From contig JACDDX010000046.1 in NCBI GenBank assembly GCA_013816685.1, forward strand, positions 1-7,757: a stretch of DNA of 7,757 nucleotides, written 5' to 3'. The translations under genes and the position numbers were made by a program. Under the pieces are notes generated by a model, which saw only the letters and a list, made by a program, of their open reading frames with translations, was not told the DNA's origin and did not search any database. This document shows, in pieces, positions 1 to 7,757 of this stretch. The DNA is from Gemmatimonadales bacterium (lineage in GTDB: Bacteria; Gemmatimonadota; Gemmatimonadetes; Gemmatimonadales; GWC2-71-9). The first letter of the stretch is position 1. Every line of letters begins with the position of its first letter.

Positions 1-1
1 G

Positions 2-1036
2 GCCTACGACGAGCTCCGCGCCTTTGCCGAGAAGACCGGCATCCCGGTCATCACGACGCTGCTTGGCATCAGCGCCTTTCCCGAGTCGCACCGCCTTCAC
101 CTCGGCATGCCGGGCATGCACGGCGAGGTCCACGTCAACCGGGCCATTCAGCAGGCCGATCTCATCATCGGGGTCGGGCTCCGCTTCGACGACCGCGTCA
201 CCGGCAATCTCGCCGCCTTTGCGCGCAACGCGACCATCATCCACGTGGATCTCGACGCGTCCGAGATCGGGAAGAACGTGCCGACGGCGCTGGGCCTCGT
301 GGGAGACGCGCGCGCCATCCTCGCCCAGCTTCACGGCGCGGTGGGCGCACGTGACTGCGAGGGGTGGGGGAGCGAGATTCGCAGTCTGGCGCGCCCCCGC
401 GTCGAGGCGTTCCGAGGCGGCCTGTCGCCGGAGGCGATCCTCGGCGCGATCGAGGAGGAGACCGGCGGTGTGTGCACGGTCGTGTCCGACGTGGGCCAGC
501 ATCAGATGTGGGTCGCCAAGCTCTTCCACTACCAGCGTCCCAACACCCACATCACCTCGGGCGGACTCGGGACCATGGGCTTCGCGGTGCCGGCCGCGAT
601 GGGCGTCCATTTCGCCCGGCCGGACGAGCCGGTCTGGGCCATCTCCGGCGACGGCGGCTTTCAGATGAACATGCAGGAGATCGCCACGATGGTGCAGGAA
701 GGCGTGCCGGTAAAGATGGCGATCTTCAACAACGGCTATCTCGGCATGGTGCGGCAGTGGCAGCAGTTCTTCCATGGCCGCCGCTATTCGGCCACTCCGA
801 TCTGGAGCCCGGACTACGTGCGGCTGGCCGAGGCGTACGGCATCGCGGGGTGGCGCGTCGAGCGCGGCGAGGACGTATCGTCCGTCGTGCGCGCAGCCAC
901 TGCCCAGCCAGGTCCGGCGCTGGTGGAATTCATGATCGAGCAGGAGGCGAACGTGTACCCGATGATCCCGCCGGGTGCGTCGCTCTCCGAGGCGATCGAG
1001 GCCGAAACCGTGGCGCCGCGGCTCGTCCCGGCGTGA
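2..1036 (+). CDS. ilvB: Acetohydroxyacid synthase large (catalytic) subunit, 3' part
   Basis: This is the C-terminal 344 residues of the ThDP-, FAD- and Mg-dependent enzyme that condenses two pyruvates to acetolactate, or pyruvate with 2-ketobutyrate to acetohydroxybutyrate, the first common step of valine and isoleucine synthesis. The gene runs in from the left edge, and about 220-240 residues should be missing by comparison with the usual 560-590. In visible numbering, the central domain carries LGMPGMHG (35-41) and VGLRFDDRVTG (58-68). The ThDP domain shows SDVGQHQMW (162-170), ITSGGLGTMGFAVPAA (184-199) and the metal/ThDP motif from GDGG (216-219) to NNGYLGMVRQWQ (243-254). The tryptophan of RQWQ is the position tied to herbicide sensitivity in plant and bacterial homologs, and it is unchanged here. 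The linker before the ThDP domain (about 111-140) looks rather short. The TGA stop overlaps the GTG of the small-subunit gene by four bases, which fits coupled synthesis of the two subunits. Confidence 0.97.
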   Translation, partial: AYDELRAFAEKTGIPVITTLLGISAFPESHRLHLGMPGMHGEVHVNRAIQQADLIIGVGLRFDDRVTGNLAAFARNATIIHVDLDASEIGKNVPTALGLVGDARAILAQLHGAVGARDCEGWGSEIRSLARPRVEAFRGGLSPEAILGAIEEETGGVCTVVSDVGQHQMWVAKLFHYQRPNTHITSGGLGTMGFAVPAAMGVHFARPDEPVWAISGDGGFQMNMQEIATMVQEGVPVKMAIFNNGYLGMVRQWQQFFHGRRYSATPIWSPDYVRLAEAYGIAGWRVERGEDVSSVVRAATAQPGPALVEFMIEQEANVYPMIPPGASLSEAIEAETVAPRLVPA

Positions 1037-1584
1037 GCGCGCCGCTGGCTCCCGGCGCTGCCGTTGGAAATCCGACCGTCAGTGCCGCGGGCGCGCATGC
1101 GGTGCTGGCGCTGATCGACGACCGTCTCATCACGTTGAACCGCGTCGTCGGGCTGATCCGGCGGCGAAACCTGCCGGTGCGGAGCGTCTCGGTCGGTCCG
1201 GCCGCGGCTCCCGGGCTTTCGAGGCTGACGATCATGATCCAGTCCGACGAGGCGGCCGCCGCGCGAGCGGTGCAGCATCTGGACAAAGTGGTGGGCGTCC
1301 GCGAGGCGAGCACCTTCGACGCCCGCGACGGCGTGACCCGCGAGCTCGCGTTGATCAAGCTGCGGGCGCGCCCGGATCGCTACGCCGAGCTGCTCGACGT
1401 GATTCAGCTCTACAACGCCGCCGTCGTCGACGATACGCCGCTGGCGCTGGTGGTCGAAGTCACCGGCTCGGACGCGTTCGTCCTGTCCTGCCTGCGCGCG
1501 CTGGAGCGCTTCGAGGTGCTCGACGTCGCCCGGAGCGGCGTCGTGGCACTGTGCACTCACACTCCTCCCGAGATGCTGTCATGA
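1033..1584 (+). CDS. ilvN: Acetohydroxyacid synthase small (regulatory) subunit
   Basis: 183-residue regulatory partner of the upstream catalytic subunit, which it normally activates and makes sensitive to valine. GTG is chosen as start because it overlaps the ilvB stop (GTGA) and leaves about 21 residues before the ACT domain; no strong Shine-Dalgarno sequence is visible. The ACT domain spans about 22-96 (HAVLALIDDRL to the FDARDG region). A C-terminal regulatory domain follows, with RELALIKLRA (103-112), VVDDTP (131-136) and the highly conserved VARSGVVAL (165-173). Identity as IlvN/IlvH is secure from these motifs and the position between ilvB and ilvC. The ACT effector loop is odd: aligned from memory with E. 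coli IlvH, the positions of Asn11, Gly14 and Asn29 are Asp30, Ile33 and Pro48 here, so normal valine binding is doubtful. The first 20 residues are Ala/Pro/Gly-rich and add to the usual length of about 160-170. Confidence 0.93.
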   Translation: MSAPLAPGAAVGNPTVSAAGAHAVLALIDDRLITLNRVVGLIRRRNLPVRSVSVGPAAAPGLSRLTIMIQSDEAAAARAVQHLDKVVGVREASTFDARDGVTRELALIKLRARPDRYAELLDVIQLYNAAVVDDTPLALVVEVTGSDAFVLSCLRALERFEVLDVARSGVVALCTHTPPEMLS

Positions 1585-2701
1585 CGAACGACCCCATGCG
1601 GGTGTATTACGATGCCGACGCCGATCGTGACCGGCTCGCGGGCCGCACCTTCGGTATCATCGGCTACGGCAGTCAGGGCCATGCGCACGCCCTGAATCTC
1701 CGCGACAGCGGCGCCACCGTCGTCGTCGGGCTGCGGAAGGGCGGCGCGTCGTGGCCCAGGGCGGAGGCCGAGGGCCTCGACGTCCGCCCCGTCGCGGAGG
1801 CGGCCGCTGCCGCCGACACGCTCATGGTGCTCACGCCCGATCAGGACGGCCGGGAGATCTACGAGAGCGGCATCCGACCCGGACTCCGCGCCGGGAAGAC
1901 GCTGATGTTCGCGCACGGGTTCAACATCCACTTCGGTGAGATCGCGTCGCCCGCGGATGTGGACGTCTCCATGGTGGCGCCCAAGTCCCCGGGCCACCTG
2001 CTGCGGAGCGAGTTCGAGGCGGGACGCGGCGTGCCGGGCCTCGTGGCCGTGCATCAGGACGCCAGCGGCGAGGCGCTCGCCAATGCGCTGGCCTATGCGA
2101 GCGGCATCGGCTGCACCCGGGCCGGCGTGCTCGAGACGTCGTTCAAGGAGGAGACTGAGACCGACCTTTTTGGCGAGCAGGCCGTACTCTGCGGCGGCGC
2201 CACCGCGCTGGTGAAGGCGAGTTTTGAGACGCTGACCGCCGCCGGCTACCGTCCCGAGATGGCGTACTTCGAGTGCCTCCACGAGCTCAAGCTGATCGTG
2301 GATCTGATGTACCGCGGCGGCATGCAGTTCATGCGGAATTCCATCAGCGACACCGCCGAGTATGGGGACTACACTCGCGGTCCGCGCGTAGTGACCGAGG
2401 AGACCCGGGCCGAAATGCGGAAGATTCTCGAGGAGATCCAGAGCGGGGCGTTCGCGAAGGAGTGGTTGGCGGAGAATCGCAGCGGCCGCGAGAATTTCAA
2501 GCGGATGCGGAAGGCCGACCGCGACCACGAGCTGGAGCAGGTCGGCGCTCGACTCCGGGCCATGATGCCGTGGTCCGAGGAAGGGAAGCGCGCGGCGGCG
2601 GCCGCCGCAAACGCACCGGCGCCGAACGAACCGGCGTCGAAGGAACCGCCGTCGGAGGAAACCGCCGGAGCGGGCTCCCGGGCCAGGGCCGGCGCCGGGC
2701 G

Positions 2702-2705
<4 letters not shown>
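1581..2705 (+). CDS. ilvC: Ketol-acid reductoisomerase, class I, with C-terminal tail
   Basis: 374-residue enzyme for the Mg- and NAD(P)H-dependent alkyl migration and reduction of acetolactate or acetohydroxybutyrate to the dihydroxy acid. The Rossmann domain has GIIGYGSQGHAHALNL (25-40) and a short cofactor loop GLRKGGASW (50-58), which marks class I. The catalytic His is His112 (FAHGFNIHF). The all-helical knotted domain supplies the metal and substrate residues Asp195 and Glu199 (ETDLFGEQAVLCGG), Glu231 and Glu235 (FECLHELKLI), and Ser256 (NSIS). ATG 1581 overlaps the ilvN stop. A second in-frame ATG at 1596 would give the standard residue numbering (His107, Asp190, Glu194) and is an equally good start. 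Family members end soon after the MMPW motif (328-331 here), but this one continues for about 43 residues rich in Ala, Pro, Glu and Ser, partly encoded by a 15-base tandem repeat. The stop overlaps the leuC start (ATGA), which supports the long ending. Confidence 0.97.
2616..2660 (+). repeat. Three tandem 15-base units in the ilvC tail
   Basis: Three consecutive 15-base units (2616-2630, 2631-2645, 2646-2660), each starting CCGSCG and ending GAA, encode the pentapeptides PAPNE, PASKE and PPSEE (residues 346-360). Unit 1 differs from unit 2 at two positions, and unit 2 from unit 3 at two. A GC-only run coding for alanines (about 2592-2608) lies just before. The array is in frame and is likely to have arisen by slippage. 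Confidence 0.75.
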
Positions 2706-4124
<1,419 letters not shown>

Positions 4125-4126
<2 letters not shown>

Positions 4127-4224
4127 CTATAGAGCCGTCGGTTCCTGTCATATCACTGCCGGTAAGTTCCGTAGCTGTTACGTCGATGGTCAGTTGCAGC
4201 AGGGCATTCATCTCGATTATAGAG
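4125..4224 (+). repeat. 10-base direct repeat, copies 90 bases apart
   Basis: GACTATAGAG at 4125-4134 and GATTATAGAG at 4215-4224 match at nine of ten positions, with the start points exactly 90 bases apart. The first copy begins inside the leuC stop codon. The second ends ten bases before the leuD start. Some weaker similarity (CAT followed by a pyrimidine-rich stretch) precedes both copies. They could be paired binding sites, remnants of a small duplication, or chance in an AT-richer stretch. Confidence 0.4.
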
Positions 4225-4233
4225 TTCATACCG
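4127..4233 (+). other. Low-GC gap between leuC and leuD
   Basis: This is the only sizeable gap in an otherwise overlapping operon. By hand count 53 of 107 bases are G or C, well below the GC-rich genes on both sides. The leuD reading frame is open right through it, with a possible extra start ATG at 4186 that would add 16 residues. I prefer 4234 because the protein then begins MQPFVRHTG, as LeuD proteins usually do. No strong Shine-Dalgarno sequence precedes either ATG. I see no convincing terminator, RNA gene or mobile element in it. Confidence 0.8.
4194..4223 (+). promoter_or_regulatory. Weak candidate promoter before leuD
   Basis: TTGCAG (4194-4199) and TATAGA (4218-4223) are separated by 18 bases and match the sigma-70 boxes at three and four of six positions. 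If used, transcription would start only a few bases before leuD ATG 4234, giving an almost leaderless mRNA, which fits the lack of a clear Shine-Dalgarno sequence. The match is weak, and the main support is the location in the operon's only gap. Confidence 0.2.
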
Positions 4234-4848
4234 ATGCAGCCTTTCGTTCGCCACACCGGTCGGATCGCCGCGCTGCAGCGGGCGAACGTCGATACCGACC
4301 AGATCATTCCGAAGCAGTTCCTGAAGCGCGTCGAACGGACCGGCTTCGGCCCCAGCCTGTTCTACGACTGGCGCTATCTGGGCGACGGTCGCCCGCACCC
4401 TGCGTTCGAGCTCAACCGCCCATCCGCTCGCGGAGCGACCATTCTGGTCGCGGGCCCGAATTTCGGGTGCGGTTCGTCGCGGGAGCACGCGCCCTGGGCC
4501 CTCGGCGAATACGGCTTCCGCGCGATCGTCGCACCGTCCTTCGCCGACATCTTCTACGGCAACTGCTGCCAGAACGGCCTGCTGCCGGTCGTACTATCGG
4601 AGACCGAGGTCAACGATCTCTTCCGTCGCGCCGAGGCTGCGGGTGACGCCGGCTACCAGCTGACCATCGATCTTGAGGCGCAGCGTGTGAGCGCTCCGGA
4701 CGGCTTCACCGCCCGCTTCGACATCGAGCCTTACCGGCGCGACATGCTCCTTCAGGGGCTCGACGAAATCGGGCTCACCCTGCGCGAGGAGGCGAACATT
4801 ACTGAATTCGAGCGGCGCCTCGACGCGCTTGAGCGAGGCAGCGCGTGA
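4234..4848 (+). CDS. leuD: 3-isopropylmalate dehydratase (isomerase) small subunit
   Basis: 204-residue small subunit, the swivelling domain that closes over the iron-sulfur active site of LeuC in the leucine branch. Length is normal for the family (about 200). Diagnostic segments are NVDTDQIIPKQFLK (18-31), the LFYDWRY block (42-48), GPNFGCGSSREHAPWAL (74-90), SFADIFYGNCCQNGLLPVVL (102-121) and the C-terminal GLDEIGLTL (175-183). Start ATG 4234 gives the standard MQPF-type N-terminus. Translation may be independent of leuC, because the upstream gap breaks the chain of overlaps. Its own stop overlaps the leuB GTG start by four bases, so leuD and leuB look coupled. Confidence 0.97.
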   Translation: MQPFVRHTGRIAALQRANVDTDQIIPKQFLKRVERTGFGPSLFYDWRYLGDGRPHPAFELNRPSARGATILVAGPNFGCGSSREHAPWALGEYGFRAIVAPSFADIFYGNCCQNGLLPVVLSETEVNDLFRRAEAAGDAGYQLTIDLEAQRVSAPDGFTARFDIEPYRRDMLLQGLDEIGLTLREEANITEFERRLDALERGSA

Positions 4849-5939
4849 CCCGGCACACGATCGCCGTGCTGCCCGGGGATGGCATCGGGCCCGAAGTGAC
4901 CGCCGAGGCAGTGCGGGTCCTTCGGGTTGCTGGCGAGGTGTTCGGCTTCGACATCGATACGGAGAGCTACGCCGTCGGCGCGGCCGGCGTCGCTGAGGCG
5001 GGCGACTCGCTGCCCGAGCGCACTCGCGATGGCGTCGTCGCCGCTGACGCGATCCTCATGGGTGCGGTGGGCGACCCGGCGCTGGCCGACGCCCCCGGCC
5101 GCCGCCGCCCCGAAGCCGGGCTCCTGGCACTCCGGAAGCTGCTCGGTGCCTACGCCAATCTCCGACCGGTCGCCGTTCATCCGGCCCTGCGCCACGCATC
5201 GCCGCTGAGGCCTGAGGCGCTCGCCGGCGTGGATCTCCTGATCGTGCGCGAGCTCACTGGCGGGCTCTACTACGGCGAGCCGCGGGGCCGGACGGCGACC
5301 GAGGCCGTCAACACGCTGCGATATTCGGTGGCCGAGATCGAGCGGGTGACCCGCGTGGCCTTCGAGGCGGCGCGCCGGCGGCGCAGCGCCGTGACGTCGG
5401 TGGACAAAGCCAACGTGCTCGAGGTGAGTCAGCTCTGGCGCGAGACGGTGACGCGCGTGGCTCGGGACTACCCGGATGTGCGGCTCGATCACCTCTACGT
5501 CGACTTCGCGGCGATGCGCCTGGTCGCCAATCCGGCGATGGTGGACGTGCTCCTGACCGAGAATCTCTTCGGCGACATCCTCAGCGACGAGGCGGCCGTG
5601 CTCGCGGGCTCGCTCGGCCTCCTGCCCAGCGCCTCGCTCGGTGACGGGCCCGGCCTTTTCGAACCGGTGCACGGTTCGGCCCCCGACATCGCAGGGCGCG
5701 GAGTGGCCAACCCGATCGGCGCGATCGCTTCGGCGGCGATGCTGCTGCGCTACGGTCTCAAGGAAGAGGCGGCCGCGGCGGCGGTCGATGACGCGATTGG
5801 TGCGACGCTGGACGACGGCGTGCGGACAGCGGATCTGGCGCGGTCCGGGGAACGGGCGGTGGGCACGCGAGAGATGGGGGACGCCATCGTGTCCCGGATC
5901 CGTGCGCTGCGCGGCGCGCAGCCTGCGCTCACGCGCTGA
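4845..5939 (+). CDS. leuB: 3-isopropylmalate dehydrogenase
   Basis: 364-residue NAD-dependent oxidative decarboxylase that turns 3-isopropylmalate into 2-ketoisocaproate, the last step before transamination to leucine. GTG 4845 is the start: it overlaps the leuD stop (GTGA), and the protein begins TIAVLPGDGIGPEV (5-18), as the family does. Substrate and metal residues are visible: Arg97 and Arg107 (RKLLGAYANLRP), Arg135 and Tyr142 (RELTGGLYYGEPRG), Lys188 (SVDKANVLE), Asp220, and Asp244 with Asp248 (FGDILSDEA). The cofactor-side motif EPVHGSAPDIAGRGVANPIGAI (273-294) is intact. The segment LLALRKLLGAYANLRP separates LeuB from isocitrate and tartrate dehydrogenases. The conserved YVDNAAM/YVDAMAM segment reads YVDFAAM (218-224), with Phe next to the conserved Asp, which is unusual in my memory of the family. 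It ends directly against the stop of the opposing phosphatase gene. Confidence 0.97.
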   Translation: MTRHTIAVLPGDGIGPEVTAEAVRVLRVAGEVFGFDIDTESYAVGAAGVAEAGDSLPERTRDGVVAADAILMGAVGDPALADAPGRRRPEAGLLALRKLLGAYANLRPVAVHPALRHASPLRPEALAGVDLLIVRELTGGLYYGEPRGRTATEAVNTLRYSVAEIERVTRVAFEAARRRRSAVTSVDKANVLEVSQLWRETVTRVARDYPDVRLDHLYVDFAAMRLVANPAMVDVLLTENLFGDILSDEAAVLAGSLGLLPSASLGDGPGLFEPVHGSAPDIAGRGVANPIGAIASAAMLLRYGLKEEAAAAAVDDAIGATLDDGVRTADLARSGERAVGTREMGDAIVSRIRALRGAQPALTR

Positions 5940-5970
5940 TTACGCTCCGGCGTGGACTGGGCGCGGAGCG
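5906..5970. terminator. Possible stem-loops around the leuB/phosphatase convergence
   Basis: There is a perfect 7-base stem with a 3-base loop at 5906-5922 (GCTGCGC, loop GGC, GCGCAGC) inside the end of leuB. A second perfect 7-base stem with a 14-base loop lies at 5943-5970 (CGCTCCG and CGGAGCG) inside the end of the phosphatase gene. Neither is followed by a T-run on either strand, and such stems are easy to find in GC-rich DNA, so a role in two-way termination is only a suggestion. Confidence 0.2.
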
Positions 5971-6554
5971 AGGACCAGCGCATCGACCCGCGGGGCCCAG
6001 AGGGTGGCCCATCCGGTGCCAAGCGCGAGGCCGGCGAGGACGTCGGTCGGAAAGTGCAGTCCCAGGTAGACCCGCGAGAGACCGATGCCGCAGGCGAGCG
6101 CCGCCACGACCGCCGTGAGCAGCAGCCGGTCCGACGATGTGCGCGCGGCCGCGGTCCAGGCGATTACGGCAAGGCCGAAGACCAGCGGCGCCAGCATCGT
6201 GTGCCCCGACGGGTACGAGTACCAGCCCGCGCCGGCAGCGAGGCGGCTGACGATCCGCGGCCGGGTGCGGTGCACCGCCACCTTCACGACGGCATACAGC
6301 GCCCACCCGGTGAGACAGGCCGCCAGATAGGTGTGCGCGGCAGCCAGCCGCCCTCGCGCCCGCAATCCTGCATAGACCGTCAACGCCGCCGGAATCTCGA
6401 TCGCCCCAGAACCCACCGTGGTGATGACCCGCATGCACCAGGTGAGCGCCGCCGTGCGGTGTGCGGCCAGCGCGAGCATGGCGCTGCGGTCGACCTGATC
6501 CGCACGGCCAGTCGAGACCAGGGCAGTGAGCACGGCAAAGAGCGCGAAGCTCAC
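5940..6554 (-). CDS. PAP2-family membrane phosphatase
   Basis: About 204-residue integral membrane protein with all three signature motifs of the PAP2 (type 2 phosphatidic acid phosphatase) superfamily: KVAVHRTRP (91-99, Lys91, Arg98), YPSGH (114-118, His118) and SRVYLGLHFPTD (160-171, Arg161, His167, Asp171). The acid-phosphatase chemistry should therefore be intact. Hydrophobic segments at roughly 3-15, 50-64, 72-92, 119-136, 144-160 and 172-187 suggest five or six membrane helices. Substrate cannot be told: undecaprenyl pyrophosphate, phosphatidate, phosphatidylglycerol phosphate and other lipid phosphates are all possible. The first ordinary start codon is GTG at 6554, but the frame stays open and hydrophobic or basic upstream to about 6590, so the true N-terminus may be longer. 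It lies 25 bases after ilvD on the same strand and probably shares its transcript. No functional link to amino acid synthesis is known to me. Confidence 0.9.
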   Translation of the reverse strand: MSFALFAVLTALVSTGRADQVDRSAMLALAAHRTAALTWCMRVITTVGSGAIEIPAALTVYAGLRARGRLAAAHTYLAACLTGWALYAVVKVAVHRTRPRIVSRLAAGAGWYSYPSGHTMLAPLVFGLAVIAWTAAARTSSDRLLLTAVVAALACGIGLSRVYLGLHFPTDVLAGLALGTGWATLWAPRVDALVLAPRPVHAGA

Positions 6555-6579
6555 GATGGCAATCGCGCGCGCCGCCTGC

Positions 6580-7757
6580 TTAGAGATCGGTCACCGCACC
6601 GAGACTCGCGCTCGACACCAGCCTGGCGTACTTGTAGAGCACGCCCGCGGTATAGCGGGGCGCCGGCGCACGCCAGGCCGCACGGCGCCGGGCGATCTCC
6701 TCGTCGAGAACTTCGAGTTGGAGCAGGCGCCGCTCCGCATCGATCGTGATGCGGTCGCCTTCCACCACCAGAGCGATGGTGCCGCCGCTCGCCGCCTCCG
6801 GCGACACGTGTCCTACCACCATGCCGTAGGTCCCGCCCGAGAACCGGCCATCGGTGATGAGGCCGACCGAGTCTCCCAGCCCCGCGCCGATGATGGCCGA
6901 CGTGGGCGCGAGCATCTCGCGCATGCCGGGACCACCGCGCGGTCCCTCGTAGCGGATCACCAGCACGTCGCCCGCCCGGATCCGGCCGGCGAGAATCGCC
7001 GCCAGGCATTCCTCCTCCGACTCGAAGACGCGCGCGGGCCCGGTCATCCTGGGCGTCTTCACGCCGGTGATCTTGGCGACTGCCCCCTCGGTGGCCAGGT
7101 TCCCGCGGAGCACCGCCAGATGACCGTGCGCGTAGAGCGGACGCCCCCACGGGCGGATCACGTCCTGGTCGGCGCGCGGCTCGTCCGGGACGTCGCAGAG
7201 GGTCTCGGCCACGGTCTTTCCGCTGACCGTGAGTGCCTCGCCGTGCAGCAGCCCATGCGCGAGCAGCAGCTTCATGACCTGCGGCACGCCGCCGGCCCGG
7301 TGCAGATCGGTCGCGACGTAGCGGCCTGACGGCTTGAGGTCCGCGACGACCGGTACCCTCCCGCGGATGCGCTCGAAGTCGTCCAGCTCCAGCGGCACGC
7401 CCGCCGCGCGCGCGATGGCCAGGAGATGCAGCACGGCATTGGTGGAGCCGCCGAGCGCCATGACGACGGTAATGCCGTTCTCGAAGGCTTCGCGGGTGAG
7501 GATCTGGCGCGGCAGGATGTGGCGCCGTATGGCCTCGACCAGCACCGTCGCGGAGATGGCCGCGCTGTCGGCCTTCTCGCCGTCCTCGGCCGCCATGGTG
7601 GAGGAGTACGGCAGACTCATGCCCATCGCCTCGAACACGCTCGACATGGTGTTCGCGGTGAACATCCCGCCGCACGAGCCGCTGCCGGGACAGGCATGTC
7701 GCTCCACCTCGGCGAGCTCACGGTCATCGATCTTGCCCGCACTGTGCTTGCCCACGG
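6580..7757 (-). CDS. ilvD: Dihydroxy-acid dehydratase, C-terminal part
   Basis: C-terminal 391 residues of the iron-sulfur, Mg-dependent dehydratase that makes 2-keto acids from dihydroxyisovalerate and dihydroxymethylvalerate, the step after IlvC. The gene enters from the right edge, and about 165-180 N-terminal residues should be missing by comparison with the usual 555-570, including the first two cluster cysteines and the carbamylated lysine. Visible motifs, numbered from the codon at 7755, are CPGSGSCGGMFTANTM (22-37, third cluster Cys at 28), GGSTNAVLHLLAIA (102-115), YEGPRGGPGMREML (269-282) and TDGRFSGGTYGMVVGHVSPEA (301-321), which contains the proposed catalytic serine at 306. The pattern matches IlvD; the related sugar-acid dehydratases (Edd, aldonate dehydratases) share the fold but fit the context less well. 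It is transcribed towards the ilv-leu operon, in a separate unit followed by the PAP2 gene. Confidence 0.96.
   Translation of the reverse strand, partial: VGKHSAGKIDDRELAEVERHACPGSGSCGGMFTANTMSSVFEAMGMSLPYSSTMAAEDGEKADSAAISATVLVEAIRRHILPRQILTREAFENGITVVMALGGSTNAVLHLLAIARAAGVPLELDDFERIRGRVPVVADLKPSGRYVATDLHRAGGVPQVMKLLLAHGLLHGEALTVSGKTVAETLCDVPDEPRADQDVIRPWGRPLYAHGHLAVLRGNLATEGAVAKITGVKTPRMTGPARVFESEEECLAAILAGRIRAGDVLVIRYEGPRGGPGMREMLAPTSAIIGAGLGDSVGLITDGRFSGGTYGMVVGHVSPEAASGGTIALVVEGDRITIDAERRLLQLEVLDEEIARRRAAWRAPAPRYTAGVLYKYARLVSSASLGAVTDL

Noticed and set aside
1581..1595. ilvC starting at ATG 1596 instead of 1581
   Set aside because: Not excluded, since it would restore canonical residue numbering. 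I kept 1581 because its overlap with the ilvN stop matches the pattern of the other junctions, and neither start has a clear ribosome site.
1728..1755. KARI cofactor loop reads RKGGASW rather than RxGSxSW, a possible change in NADPH preference
   Set aside because: I recall the same GGASW loop in ordinary betaproteobacterial IlvC proteins, so it is not unusual, and cofactor preference cannot be read safely from it.
1557..2528. 323-codon open frame on the minus strand opposite ilvC
   Set aside because: Antisense to ilvC, no domain recognised, and explained by the lack of stop codons in GC-rich DNA.
4135..4214. Small insertion element (MITE-like) flanked by the TATAGAG repeats
   Set aside because: The ends of the 80-base interior are not inverted repeats of each other, and no transposon feature is visible.
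4186..4233. Upstream in-frame ATG at 4186 as the leuD start
   Set aside because: It would add 16 residues (MVSCSRAF and onward) not seen in LeuD proteins, while 4234 gives the typical MQPF start; neither has a good ribosome site.

Overview
The window is a stretch of a GC-rich bacterial chromosome devoted almost entirely to branched-chain amino acid (valine, isoleucine, leucine) biosynthesis. Every gene is bacterial in type: a two-subunit acetohydroxyacid synthase, a short class I ketol-acid reductoisomerase, and a separate LeuC/LeuD isomerase. Genes are packed with 4-base overlaps, and two use GTG starts at overlap junctions. The phylum cannot be fixed by eye. A GC-rich lineage is certain, and a soil or environmental group such as Gemmatimonadota, Acidobacteriota or a proteobacterium is only a guess.

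Plus strand, 2-5939: a probable operon ilvB(3' part)-ilvN-ilvC-leuC-leuD-leuB. The junctions ilvB/ilvN, ilvN/ilvC, ilvC/leuC and leuD/leuB are all 4-base start/stop overlaps (GTGA or ATGA), which suggests translational coupling. The single exception is a 107-base gap at 4127-4233 between leuC and leuD. It has clearly lower GC (53 of 107 bases) and holds one copy, and abuts the other, of a 10-base direct repeat plus a weak promoter-like pair.

Minus strand, 7757-5940: the 3' part of ilvD (dihydroxy-acid dehydratase), followed after 25 bases by a small PAP2-type membrane phosphatase. The phosphatase stop codon touches the leuB stop codon with no base between them, so the two transcription units converge head-on inside coding sequence.

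Together IlvBN, IlvC and IlvD convert pyruvate (or pyruvate plus 2-ketobutyrate) to the branched 2-keto acids. LeuCD and LeuB carry the leucine branch from 2-isopropylmalate to 2-ketoisocaproate. leuA, ilvA and the transaminase ilvE are not in the window.

I see no undescribed system here. The points worth a second look are modest. The IlvN regulatory subunit lacks the residues linked to valine feedback. IlvC has a tail built by a 15-base tandem repeat. leuC and leuD are separated by the odd low-GC gap. The leuB/phosphatase convergence has zero spacing. The phosphatase may be translated from a start other than the obvious GTG.
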